NCBI GenBank assembly: GCA_022340545.1
Contig: JAJDNV010000167.1
Location: 1 to 38,158, forward strand
Length of the DNA stretch: 38,158 nucleotides
Source of the DNA: Acidobacteriota bacterium
GTDB lineage: Bacteria; Acidobacteriota; Vicinamibacteria; Fen-336
Reading direction: 5' to 3'
The notes below the pieces were generated by a model, which saw only the letters and a list, made by a program, of their open reading frames with translations, searched no databases and had not been told where the DNA came from. This document shows, in pieces, positions 25,368-33,670 of the stretch. The position numbers and the translations under genes were made by a program. The stretch's first letter is position 1; every line of letters starts with the position of its first letter.

Positions 25368-26816
25368 CTACAGCAGCGGCCCGGCCAGACGGCAGGTGTT
25401 CTCTACGAGCCGGCGCCAGGCTGGCCGGCGTCGCCAGACGTCGAGATCGAGCCGCCGCGCATCGCGCAGGTAGGAGTGCTGGAGTGATCGGAGTCGACCG
25501 GTGAGCTCGCGGTCGTACACGAGGAGGGAGATCTCGAAGTTGAGCCAGAGGCTGCGCATGTCCAGGTTGACGGAGCCAAGCACGCTCGTTGCGCCGTCAA
25601 TGGTCAGACTCTTGGTGTGCAGGAGTCCACCGTTGAACAGGGCGATCTCGACGCCGGCGGACACCAGGTCGTCAAAATGGGCCACGCTCGCATGGCGGAC
25701 GAGCATCGAGTCGCTGCGGGCTGGAACGATCAGCGTGACCTTCACGCCGCGTAGCGCAGCGCTCAGCAGAGCGGTCAGAATCGACTCGTCGGGTACGAAG
25801 TACGGGGTCGTCATGACGAGCTCGTGGCGGGCGGCGTAGATCGCGGTCAGCAACAGCTGGTGGATCGCTTCGGGTCGCCGGTCCGGGCCGGAGGGCACGA
25901 TCTGAACCAGAGATCCGGGCGGCCCCGACGCTCCGCCCGTAGGCCCGGATGGCGGATCGAACGTGGTGCCGGTTTCGACGGACCAGTCGAGCCGGAACAC
26001 ACCGTCGAGACAGCCCGCGGCGGGCCCTGTGATGCGCGCCATGGCGTCCACCCATTCCCCGACGCCGGACTCCTGCTTGAAGAAGCGGGGGTCGACCAGG
26101 TTCTGGCTGCCAGCATAGGCCACGCGTTCGTCGATGATGGCGATCTTGCGGTGATTGCGGAGATCCCCTCGGGCGACGAGCGTCCGAAGCACTCCGGTGG
26201 GCAGGGCCGCCGTAAACTCGACCCCGGCGCCGCGCAGTCGGCCGGCAACCCCGCTCTCCAGGAACTCCCTGCTCCCCACCGCGTCGGCAAGAGCCCGGCA
26301 CTGCACGCCGCGCCGCGCGGCACGGATCAGCGCTGCCACGACGTGGTCCGCGCAACCGCCCTCCTGCCAGATGTAGAAACAGAGGTGAACGGTGCTCCGC
26401 GCGGCGTCGATGTCCGCGACCATCCGGTCGAAGATCGACTGAAAGTCACTGAGCAGCTCGATGCCGTCGGCCGGCATCGCCGGGAAGCCGAGGACTCTCT
26501 CGACGAGACGGAGAAGCGGGTCCGCCGACGGGTCGATCCCCAGGACGGAGGGGTCGTATTGCCCTCGGAGGTCTCTCTGCCATCGGGCGACGTCAACCAT
26601 GCTCGCTTTGATCTGCGCCGCCCGCCGCCGGCCCAGACGCTTCTCTCCGAACAGCAGATAGACGACCGCTCCAACAAAGGGGACGCTGAAGATCACCGCC
26701 AGCCACGCCACCGATACGCCGACGGGCGGCCGCCGCATGATCACACGGATTGAGAGGCCAACGACGATGAGCCAGTGCGCGGCCAGAATGCTCGTGGAGA
26801 CGATGTGGAAGTTCAT
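25368..26816 (-). CDS. Cardiolipin-synthase-like phospholipase D family protein
   Basis: A 482-residue membrane enzyme with two N-terminal hydrophobic segments (about 5-25 and 35-55) and two HKD motifs: H222-K224-D229 in NHRKIAIID and H400-K402-D407 in [10 protein letters not shown], each followed by a GSxN segment (GSQN, GSVN). This is the layout of bacterial cardiolipin synthases, which condense two phosphatidylglycerols to cardiolipin and glycerol at the inner membrane. No clear Shine-Dalgarno precedes the ATG at 26816. It lies 67 bases after the GH15 gene. Lipid synthesis next to sugar and pentose phosphate genes has no obvious pathway link; a shared stress regulon is an inference. Confidence 0.9.
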   Translation of the reverse strand: MNFHIVSTSILAAHWLIVVGLSIRVIMRRPPVGVSVAWLAVIFSVPFVGAVVYLLFGEKRLGRRRAAQIKASMVDVARWQRDLRGQYDPSVLGIDPSADPLLRLVERVLGFPAMPADGIELLSDFQSIFDRMVADIDAARSTVHLCFYIWQEGGCADHVVAALIRAARRGVQCRALADAVGSREFLESGVAGRLRGAGVEFTAALPTGVLRTLVARGDLRNHRKIAIIDERVAYAGSQNLVDPRFFKQESGVGEWVDAMARITGPAAGCLDGVFRLDWSVETGTTFDPPSGPTGGASGPPGSLVQIVPSGPDRRPEAIHQLLLTAIYAARHELVMTTPYFVPDESILTALLSAALRGVKVTLIVPARSDSMLVRHASVAHFDDLVSAGVEIALFNGGLLHTKSLTIDGATSVLGSVNLDMRSLWLNFEISLLVYDRELTGRLRSLQHSYLRDARRLDLDVWRRRPAWRRLVENTCRLAGPLL

Positions 26817-26883
26817 GGGGTGGCGGCCGCGACCATCTCACCGCGCTCCCGGCAATGGTCCTGCCGGTGTGCTGGGAGAAATC

Positions 26884-28752
26884 TCAAGACCGCGGCCGCT
26901 CGCCCGCAACGCCGTCGATCGCACGGCTCACCGCGGCCTTCGGGGTGGCCGCCTCGCCACCCACGCGATGATGCTCCGGCCGCCGATCGCCGCGTGAGAG
27001 GTTGAGCGCACTGTTGACGAGCATCACGTGGCTGAGTGCTTGGGGAAAATTCCCCAGAAGACGATCCCCCTGCGGGTCGTACTCCTCCGACAGGAGCCCG
27101 ACGTCGTTGCGCAACGAGAGCAGACGCTCGAAGAGCCCCCGTGCCTCGTCGGTCCGCCCCTGGAGCGCGAGGTTGTCGACCAGCCAGAACGAGCACGGGA
27201 GGAAGAGCCCCTCGCCCGGGGGCAGGCCATCGACGCTCTCCTCCGTCGAGTAACGCTGCACCAGACCGTCCACGAGGAGCTCGCGTCGGATCGCCTCGAC
27301 GGTGGACACCATGCGTGGGTCCGTTGCCGGCAGGAAGCCCACCAGCGGGATCATCAGCAGGCTCGCATCGAGTTTCTGCGAGCCGTAGGCCTGAACGAAC
27401 GCGCCCCGCTCGCGATTGAACCCCCTCTCGCAGACCTGTGCGTGGATGCGATCGCGCTCGAGGCGCCAGTCGTCCGCCGGCCCCTCGAGACCGAAACGCT
27501 CGACCGCCTTGACGGCCCGGTCCATCGCCACCCAGGCCATGACCTTCGAGTACGTGAACGGCTGACGTGGGCCGCGGATCTCCCAGATCCCGTCGTCGGG
27601 CTCCTGCCAGCGGCTCGCTGTGAAGTCGAGGATCGCGGTCTCGAGGGCCCAGGCCTCCGGCTCCGTCTTCAGGCCCGCCCCGCGCGTGGCGTGAAGCGCA
27701 TCGATGAGCTCGCCGTAGACGTCGAGCTGAAACTGTGCGGCAGCGGCGTTGCCCACACGCACGGGCTTCGAGCCCTCGTAGCCGGGCAACGTCTCGAGGA
27801 GGCGCTCGTCGAGCCGCCGCTCGCCGGCCACCCCGTACAGCACCTGGAGATCCGCGGGCGCGCCGGCGGCGGCGCGCAGCAGCCACTCGCGCCAGCTGCG
27901 GGCCTCCTCGACGTAGCCACCGATGAGCAGCGCGTAGAGCGTGAAGGTGGCGTCGCGGATCCAGCAGTAGCGGTAATCCCAGTTGCGAGTGCCTCCTGGC
28001 TGTTCGGGGAGCGAGGCGGTGGGCGCGGCGACGATGCCGCCGGTGGGGGCGTGCGTGAGCGCCTTGAGCGTGAGCAGCGAGCGGACGACGGCGCTCCGCC
28101 ACTCACCCTCGTAGCTGCAGCGGGCGCTCCAGCCGGTCCACCACCGTTCCGTGGCACGGATGGCGGCCTCGGCGTCGATGGGCAACGGGGCAGGCTCGTG
28201 CGAGGCGTAGTGGGTGAGCACGAAGGGCAGCCGCTGATCGGCGTCCACCGCGAACTCCGCCACCGTGCGCAGGTCCTCTCCTCGCGGCTCCACCCGCTCA
28301 TCGCTGAGCAGGCGCAGCGAATCGGGACCGGCCGTGGCCACCCAGATGTCTTCGTCCCGATGCACCCACGGTACGATGGAGCCGTAGTCGAAGCGGACGA
28401 TGAGCTCCATGCGCATCTCGACCCGGCCTCGCAGTCCCCGGACCACTCTCGTCACGTCGCAGCGCTCGCCCTGGTGGGGCATGCAGTCCACAACCCGAAC
28501 GAGGCCCTCGGACGTCTCGTAGTCGGTCTCGAGCACGACGCTGTCGCCGCGATAGCGGCGCTCGACTCGGCCCGGCTTCTCGGCGGGAGCCAGGAGCCAG
28601 CGGCCGTGCTCGGGCCTGCCCAGCAGGGCGGCAAAGCACGCCGGCGAGTCGAAACGTGGCACGCACATCCAGTCGATCGAGCCATCCCGCGAAACGAGCG
28701 CCGCGGTGCGAGAGTTTCCGATCAACGCATAGTCGGCGATGGGGCAGCTCAT
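26884..28752 (-). CDS. GH15 glycoside hydrolase (glucoamylase/trehalase-like)
   Basis: A 622-residue GH15 protein. The N-terminal super-sandwich domain begins IADYALIGNSRTAALV and SRDGSIDWMCVPRFDS, the standard bacterial GH15 opening. The (alpha/alpha)6 barrel carries RNWDYRYCWIRDATF (residues 256-270) and the EEYDP catalytic-base segment at about 556-560, followed by GNFPQALSH. Such enzymes hydrolyse alpha-glucosides; several bacterial members are trehalases, others glucoamylases, and sequence alone does not decide. An AAAGGT Shine-Dalgarno is 6 bases before the ATG at 28752. If it hydrolyses trehalose, it would oppose the treS product and feed glucose to the downstream zwf/gnd genes. Confidence 0.9.
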   Translation of the reverse strand: MSCPIADYALIGNSRTAALVSRDGSIDWMCVPRFDSPACFAALLGRPEHGRWLLAPAEKPGRVERRYRGDSVVLETDYETSEGLVRVVDCMPHQGERCDVTRVVRGLRGRVEMRMELIVRFDYGSIVPWVHRDEDIWVATAGPDSLRLLSDERVEPRGEDLRTVAEFAVDADQRLPFVLTHYASHEPAPLPIDAEAAIRATERWWTGWSARCSYEGEWRSAVVRSLLTLKALTHAPTGGIVAAPTASLPEQPGGTRNWDYRYCWIRDATFTLYALLIGGYVEEARSWREWLLRAAAGAPADLQVLYGVAGERRLDERLLETLPGYEGSKPVRVGNAAAAQFQLDVYGELIDALHATRGAGLKTEPEAWALETAILDFTASRWQEPDDGIWEIRGPRQPFTYSKVMAWVAMDRAVKAVERFGLEGPADDWRLERDRIHAQVCERGFNRERGAFVQAYGSQKLDASLLMIPLVGFLPATDPRMVSTVEAIRRELLVDGLVQRYSTEESVDGLPPGEGLFLPCSFWLVDNLALQGRTDEARGLFERLLSLRNDVGLLSEEYDPQGDRLLGNFPQALSHVMLVNSALNLSRGDRRPEHHRVGGEAATPKAAVSRAIDGVAGERPRS

Positions 28753-28879
28753 GAGAAACCTTTGCCTGTGCGACGCTCGGGCCCACCTTGCGGCTCTTCT
28801 CCCAAAGGCCGCTGAGTCTGGCTGGCGGGCCGTCGCCTCATCTTATCCTCCGAATTCCAAGCAGGCTGGGCACAGGCTC

Positions 28880-28990
28880 GACGCCGTTGCCGTCTTCTTC
28901 CTGTCCTGATTGGGCTTCGGCTCGATCACGGATGTCGCGGAGAACATCGAGCCCCCGCAACGCAACGTGCCGCTCGCGATCTGTCTGAGC
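28880..28990 (+). pseudogene. Fragment of an APC-family amino-acid permease
   Basis: In one plus-strand frame about 36 codons read as the conserved middle of amino-acid permeases: AVAVFFLS, then a TGA at 28907-28909, then LGFGSITDVAENIEPPQRN and VPLAICLS. The pattern GF-x(6)-AEN-x(3)-PQRN-x-P-x(2)-I is characteristic of APC transporters, where it spans a helix and loop. No start, no flanking helices and an in-frame stop show that the gene is decayed. The surrounding 308-base gap (28753-29060) holds nothing else except the hairpin at 29004-29038. Confidence 0.55.
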
Positions 28991-29003
28991 TTCAACCCCA
29001 GGC

Positions 29004-29038
29004 GACGGCGGGGAGAAGCTGACCTCCTCCCCGCCGTC
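29004..29038 (-). terminator. Strong hairpin downstream of the HtrA gene
   Basis: Perfect 12-base stem, GACGGCGGGGAG pairing with CTCCCCGCCGTC around an 11-base loop, 22 bases past the HtrA stop. No U-tract follows on the minus strand, so a Rho-independent terminator is likely but not certain. Confidence 0.5.
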
Positions 29039-29060
29039 AGCGGCCACCGAGTGGGCGGAC

Positions 29061-30569
29061 CTATGAGGTTCGCAGCGGCACGTAGAGACGGTTTCCCTCG
29101 CGATTCACCAGGACGAGGGCCGGCCGTTCGGCGTCCTGATCGAGAGCGTCACGCAGGTCCATCGCGGATCGGACCGGTCGCTGGTCCACCTCCTCGATGA
29201 CGTCGCCCTCTCGCAAGCCCGAGCGCGCGGCAAGACCGGCTGGGTCGATGTCGGTCACCGCCAGACCCTGCTCGTCCTTCGTCCCCAGACGTCGCGCCAG
29301 CTCGGGTGTCAGTGGCTCGACCGTCATTCCCAGGCGGTCCTCGCTCGAGCCGGGCCGGGTCTCGGCCAGGCGCCTCCCGCTCGGGCGCTCCCCGAGGGTC
29401 GCGGTCAGCTCCCGGGTTCCCTTGCCCCGACGGACGGAAAGCGTCACTCGTGCGCCGGGCTGGTGCTCGGCAACCATGTTGCGGAGCTGATTGGAGTCGG
29501 CGACCGCACTCCCGTCGAGAGCCACGATGACGTCTCCACGCTCGACACCCGCATGGTCTCCGGGACCGTCCGCCTGGACGTCGCTCACGAGCGCACCCTT
29601 CACCTCATCGAGGCCGAGGCTCTGGGCGAGGTCGGCCGTCACGCCTTGCACGGTCACGCCCAGCAGCCCCCGGCGCACGTGGCCGTCCTGGATCAGCTGA
29701 TCCATCACGTTGCGGACCATGTTGGCCGGGATCGCGAAGCCAATGCCAATGCTCGTCCCGGTCGGGCTCAGGATCTGGGAGTTGATGCCGACCACGGTGC
29801 CCGCGGTGTCGATCAGCGGACCACCCGAGTTGCCGCGGTTGATGGCCGCGTCCGTCTGCAGGAAGTCCTCGAAGCTGCCGTCGCCGAAGCTGGTGGCGCG
29901 GCCCTTGGCGCTGACGATACCCTGGGTCACGGTCAGGCCGACACCGAGCGGGTTGCCCAACGCCAGCACGACGTCGCCGACCTGTACGCGGTCGGAGTCG
30001 GCCAGGGGCAGAGTGGGCAGATCGCTCGCCTCGATCTTCAGAACCGCCAGGTCACTCGCCTCATCGCTGCCGACGACCTTCGCCTCGAACCGTCTCCGGT
30101 CCGAGAGCTCCACCGTGAGGGTCTCGGCGCCGTCCACCACATGGTGGTTCGTCAACACGTATCCGTTCGGGTCCACAATGACCCCGGAGCCGACGCCCCC
30201 CTGGCGCTGCTCCGGCGGCGCCTCGGGAAGGCGGTCGCCGAAGAACCGCCGGAAGAGCGGATCGTCCGGCAGCATGTTGGCCGGCTCCATCTTCACCACC
30301 TTCTCCGCCCAGATCGTCACGACCGCCGGCGTCGCGCGATCGACGGCATCGGCGTAAGAGGTACGGGCAGATGCCGGCGCGACCGCCGGGACGTCGGTGG
30401 TCCCCGGCCCCGCCGCGCGGACGACGGTGCCCGGGCCCGGCACGTCCGCCTGGGCGCCGTACCAGCCCAGGGCCACGAACGTGGCGGCAGCCAGAACGAC
30501 GAAGAGCCCGCGCCGGGCCCGGTGTCGAGACCCCCGGTGCGGGGGCTGCGAGTTGTGCATTGCGTCCAT
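29061..30569 (-). CDS. Do/DegP-type periplasmic serine protease (HtrA family)
   Basis: A 502-residue trypsin-like protease/chaperone. An N-terminal membrane or signal segment (about 21-38) is followed by the protease domain with H143 (TNHHVVDG), D173 (SDLAVLK) and S248 (GNSGGPL), then two PDZ domains (about 295-385 and 410-500). This matches Do/DegP/DegQ proteins that degrade misfolded envelope proteins. The start at 30569 is supported by AGGAGGAG upstream. It is divergent from ftsH with a 235-base gap. A perfect hairpin lies just beyond its stop. Confidence 0.93.
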   Translation of the reverse strand: MDAMHNSQPPHRGSRHRARRGLFVVLAAATFVALGWYGAQADVPGPGTVVRAAGPGTTDVPAVAPASARTSYADAVDRATPAVVTIWAEKVVKMEPANMLPDDPLFRRFFGDRLPEAPPEQRQGGVGSGVIVDPNGYVLTNHHVVDGAETLTVELSDRRRFEAKVVGSDEASDLAVLKIEASDLPTLPLADSDRVQVGDVVLALGNPLGVGLTVTQGIVSAKGRATSFGDGSFEDFLQTDAAINRGNSGGPLIDTAGTVVGINSQILSPTGTSIGIGFAIPANMVRNVMDQLIQDGHVRRGLLGVTVQGVTADLAQSLGLDEVKGALVSDVQADGPGDHAGVERGDVIVALDGSAVADSNQLRNMVAEHQPGARVTLSVRRGKGTRELTATLGERPSGRRLAETRPGSSEDRLGMTVEPLTPELARRLGTKDEQGLAVTDIDPAGLAARSGLREGDVIEEVDQRPVRSAMDLRDALDQDAERPALVLVNREGNRLYVPLRTS

Positions 30570-30676
30570 GGCTCATCTCCTCCTTCGACCGCCGGCGGCT
30601 GGGGCTGGGAGCCCGATCGTCCGCCGGCCTTACCCACAACCTACGGTGCCGCCCTTGCCGGGGAATGACCCGAGGA

Positions 30677-30690
30677 TTACGTTTCTGTAA
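30677..30690. promoter_or_regulatory. TTAC-N6-GTAA dyad between htrA-type and ftsH genes
   Basis: TTAC-GTTTCT-GTAA sits in the 235-base divergent gap. A second CCTTAC at 30628-30633 mirrors the GTAAGG at 30687-30692. AT-rich sites are rare here, and response-regulator operators often look like this, but no regulator is known, so it is only a candidate. Confidence 0.25.
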
Positions 30691-30804
30691 GGTGGGCGCG
30701 ACGCGGGGGCGATCGCCGGTCTGGTGGCGGTCTGGTCTCGCCTCTCCCGGCGATCCGTACTAAGCTTCGGATCCTGGGGACCCCCTTCCCGACCGAGGTC
30801 GCCG

Positions 30805-32670
30805 ATGGACAACCACCAGAAGCGCCAATTCCAGTTCTCCAGCCTCTACCTGCTGCTGGCCTTCGCGGGGTTGCTGATCGTCCAGGGCATCATCGCGCGG
30901 CAGCGCGCCCCCCGGCCGGTGCCCATGAGCACGCTCATGGAGGACGTTCGCAACGGCAAGGTGAGCAAGGTCCTCATCCGCGACACCGACGTGGTGGCGG
31001 AGCTGAAACCCGAGGGCAAGGAGGCGGGCAAGACGCCGGAGCGGGTCGTCGCAACCCGACTGCCCGGGATCGACGAGACAGATCTCGTCGAGGAGCTCCG
31101 CAAGAAGAACGTCGAGTTCTCGGGCTTCATCCAGCAGACATCGTGGCTGGAGACCTTCCTGGTGGCCTGGCTCCTGCCGATCGCCGCCATCGGCGCCATC
31201 TGGTTCTTTCTCATGCGACGGATGCAGCGCGCCGGGCCCCTGAGCGTGGGACGCAACAAGGCCCGCATCTACGACGAGACCGCCCAGCAGAGGGTGAACT
31301 TCACCGATGTGGCCGGAGTCGACGAGGCGGAGGCCGAGCTGGTGGAGGTGGTGGACTTTCTGAAGCACCCCCAGAAGTACACGGCGCTCGGGGCGCGAAT
31401 CCCGAAGGGGGTGCTCCTCGTGGGACCGCCCGGGACCGGCAAGACGCTCCTCGCCCGGGCGGTGGCGGGCGAGGCCGGGGTGCCGTTCTTCTCGATGTCG
31501 GGCTCCGAGTTCGTGGAGATGTTCGTGGGGCTCGGGGCGGCCCGGATGCGGGACCTCTTCGAGGAGTCCAAGAAGCGCGCCCCTTGCATCGTCTTCATCG
31601 ACGAGCTCGACGCCATCGGAAAGTCTCGGGGGGGCCTCGCCGCCATGGCCACCCATGACGAGCGCGAGCAGACCCTCAACCAGCTGCTCACGGAGATGGA
31701 CGGCTTCACGGGCACGACCGGGGTCATCATCATGGCCGCCACCAACCGACCCGAGGTGCTGGATCCCGCTCTCCTGCGCGCGGGGCGCTTCGACCGCCAG
31801 GTGATCGTGGACCGCCCCGACCTCAAGGGGCGGCAGGAGATCCTCGAGATCCACGTGCGCCCGGTCAAGCTGGCCGACGACGTCGACCTCCGCGTCCTCG
31901 CCCAGCGGACGCCGGGCATGGTGGGGGCGGACCTGGCAAAGATCGCCAACGAGGCGGCCCTCGCCGCCGCTCGCCGCGGAGTGTCTCTCGTGGCGCAGCG
32001 GGATTTCGAGGAGGCGATCGACCGCATCCAGCTTGGGCTCGAGAAGAAGGGTCGCGTCCTTTCCCCCGACGAGAAGCGGCGGGTGGCCTATCACGAATCG
32101 GGGCACGCCCTCACCGCGCTCTCGGTCGACCACGCCAACCCCGTCCATCGCGTGACCATCATCCCGCGGTCGATCGGGGCTCTCGGCGTCACCCTGCAGC
32201 TCCCCACGCAGGACCGTTACCTCGTGACACGGGAGGAGCTCCTCGACCGCATCTGCGTCCTCTTCGGTGGCCGCGTGGCGGAGGAGCTCGTGTGCAAGGA
32301 CATCTCGACCGGGGCCCACGACGATCTCACGAAGGCCACCGAGACGGCACGACAGATGGTGACCCGCCTCGGCATGAGCGAGAAGCTCGGACCCCTCACC
32401 TTCGGCCGCGACCACTCGTCTCAATTCCTCCGCGGCATGGCCACAGAAGAACGCAACTACAGCGAGGAGACGGCGCGGGCGATCGACGCCGAGGTGCGCG
32501 AGATCCTCGAGACCCAGCACGCGCGGGCTCGGGAGATCCTGGAGCGGCGCCGCGACGTCCTGGAGCGACTGACCGCGCGGCTGCTCGAGGTCGAGACCCT
32601 CGACCGGGCCGACCTCGAGGAGATCCTCGGAAAGCCGCTCGCCCCGCCGCCCGGGGAGCCCGCCTCGTAG
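30805..32670 (+). CDS. ftsH: ATP-dependent membrane zinc metalloprotease FtsH
   Basis: A 621-residue AAA+ protease. Two N-terminal membrane helices (about 12-30 and 116-136) flank a short periplasmic domain. The AAA module has Walker A GPPGTGKT (207-214), Walker [10 protein letters not shown] (262-270) and the second region of homology ending LRAGRFDRQ. The zinc protease has HESGH at 430-434 and a later Asp ligand. FtsH degrades unassembled membrane proteins and short-lived regulators. The frame is open upstream to 30724, but those residues (Arg/Ser/Pro-rich) are not family-like; the ATG at 30805 has a GAGG 6-7 bases upstream. Confidence 0.95.
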   Translation: MDNHQKRQFQFSSLYLLLAFAGLLIVQGIIARQRAPRPVPMSTLMEDVRNGKVSKVLIRDTDVVAELKPEGKEAGKTPERVVATRLPGIDETDLVEELRKKNVEFSGFIQQTSWLETFLVAWLLPIAAIGAIWFFLMRRMQRAGPLSVGRNKARIYDETAQQRVNFTDVAGVDEAEAELVEVVDFLKHPQKYTALGARIPKGVLLVGPPGTGKTLLARAVAGEAGVPFFSMSGSEFVEMFVGLGAARMRDLFEESKKRAPCIVFIDELDAIGKSRGGLAAMATHDEREQTLNQLLTEMDGFTGTTGVIIMAATNRPEVLDPALLRAGRFDRQVIVDRPDLKGRQEILEIHVRPVKLADDVDLRVLAQRTPGMVGADLAKIANEAALAAARRGVSLVAQRDFEEAIDRIQLGLEKKGRVLSPDEKRRVAYHESGHALTALSVDHANPVHRVTIIPRSIGALGVTLQLPTQDRYLVTREELLDRICVLFGGRVAEELVCKDISTGAHDDLTKATETARQMVTRLGMSEKLGPLTFGRDHSSQFLRGMATEERNYSEETARAIDAEVREILETQHARAREILERRRDVLERLTARLLEVETLDRADLEEILGKPLAPPPGEPAS

Positions 32671-32704
32671 GGCGCCCGGAGCGACGAGGCCGAACGAACG
32701 TCGC

Positions 32705-32728
32705 CCCAGGGGGTCTACGCCCCCTGGG
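32705..32728. terminator. Bidirectional terminator between ftsH and the exported helical protein
   Basis: Perfect 9-base stem CCCAGGGGG-TCTACG-CCCCCTGGG in the 73-base gap between convergent genes, 34 bases after the ftsH stop. No U-tract on either side, but placement and perfection make it the best terminator candidate in the window. Confidence 0.6.
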
Positions 32729-32743
32729 ACCCGAGAACCGACC

Positions 32744-33457
32744 CTACGCCTTGTCCTTCTTCACCGCCTCGTCGAGCGTCGTCGCCATCTTCTGGATCTC
32801 GTGCTCGAGCGCGGTCAGGTGGCTGGTCAAGAAATTGGGTTCGATGGTCGTACCTTCATCGACGGCCCTGCCGTACTCGTCCATGTCCTCGAAGAACGTC
32901 GTCGTGTCCGGTCCGTACTCGTAGCGAGCTGAATCAGCGGCGTGCTGCAGGTACCGCGCAGCCGTCCGGAGGTCCGTCGCGGCGGCTGTCTCCTCCATTT
33001 GACCGAGTGCCGCCCTGGCCCTGAAGTAGTGCCACTGGGCCAGCGCGTTGTCGGCACGAGCCAGCGCGTAGTTGAGACGCGTCGCCTTCACCAGGTTGCC
33101 CTGCTCGAGGTCCGCGCTCAGCGAGGCCAGGTCACTCTCCGCGGCCTGGAGCGCCTTCTTGGACTCCGGCAGCGAGTGCGACGCGGCGAACTTCAGCCAC
33201 GACTCGGCCTTCTTCAGCTCGTTGGCCGCCGCCTTTTCCTCGTTCTGTCGATAGTGGACCTGGGCGCTGTCCTCCCAGACCAGCGGCTCGAATCGCCACG
33301 GGAGCCAGACATCATCCTCGATCACGGCCACGCTCGGGGAATCCGCCGGCTTCTCAGCTTTCGTGTCCTTCGTTTGACCGGTCTCGGCCGCGCAGGCCGA
33401 CGCCAGACCGGCTCCCAGGAGAGCCACGATCGTCAACAGGCTTGTCCTTTTCATCAT
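32744..33457 (-). CDS. Exported alpha-helical protein, possibly a lipoprotein
   Basis: A 237-residue protein I do not recognise with confidence. An N-terminal signal (MMKRTSLLTIVALLGAGLA) is followed by SACAAE: either a poor lipobox with Cys as the first mature residue, or a signal peptidase I site. The mature part is almost entirely helical, with three similar blocks (EEKAAANELKKAESWLKFA, LVKATRLNYALARADNALA and EETAAATDLRTAARYLQHA), suggesting repeated helical hairpins. It bears some resemblance to YfdX-like stress proteins, but I would not assign it. A GGAAGGAAG stretch precedes the ATG at 33457. The much longer open frame upstream overlaps the ClC gene and is an artefact. Confidence 0.7.
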   Translation of the reverse strand: MMKRTSLLTIVALLGAGLASACAAETGQTKDTKAEKPADSPSVAVIEDDVWLPWRFEPLVWEDSAQVHYRQNEEKAAANELKKAESWLKFAASHSLPESKKALQAAESDLASLSADLEQGNLVKATRLNYALARADNALAQWHYFRARAALGQMEETAAATDLRTAARYLQHAADSARYEYGPDTTTFFEDMDEYGRAVDEGTTIEPNFLTSHLTALEHEIQKMATTLDEAVKKDKA

Positions 33458-33474
33458 CTTGGTTCTTCCTTCCC

Positions 33475-33533
33475 GAGGTTGGATCGGGGGCAACCGGCTG
33501 CCTTCGGTGGTCCGTCCCTCTAACACCAACCTC
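33475..33533. repeat. 8-base inverted repeat in the ClC divergent region
   Basis: GAGGTTGG at 33475-33482 and its exact complement CCAACCTC at 33526-33533 flank 43 bases just upstream of the exported helical protein's start. It might be an operator pair or an mRNA leader hairpin; chance cannot be excluded. Confidence 0.2.
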
Positions 33534-33670
33534 ACTCTCCTTAGACGGCGGGAGACCTTGCGGCAGTCTTGCGCGAGCATTACAACGATGAGATCCTGCT
33601 GCCCCTCCGCTCCCCCCGTAGGATCGGGGTGGCCGGGACCCGTCATCGGCCCCGGGGATGGACGGTCGAG

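Noticed and set aside
27028..28815. 595-codon plus-strand frame opposite the GH15 gene
   Set aside because: No recognisable domain; the opposite strand encodes an intact GH15 protein.
28751..28909. 53-codon plus-strand ORF starting inside the GH15 start region
   Set aside because: It has no Shine-Dalgarno and unlikely composition, and its end is better explained as part of the permease remnant.
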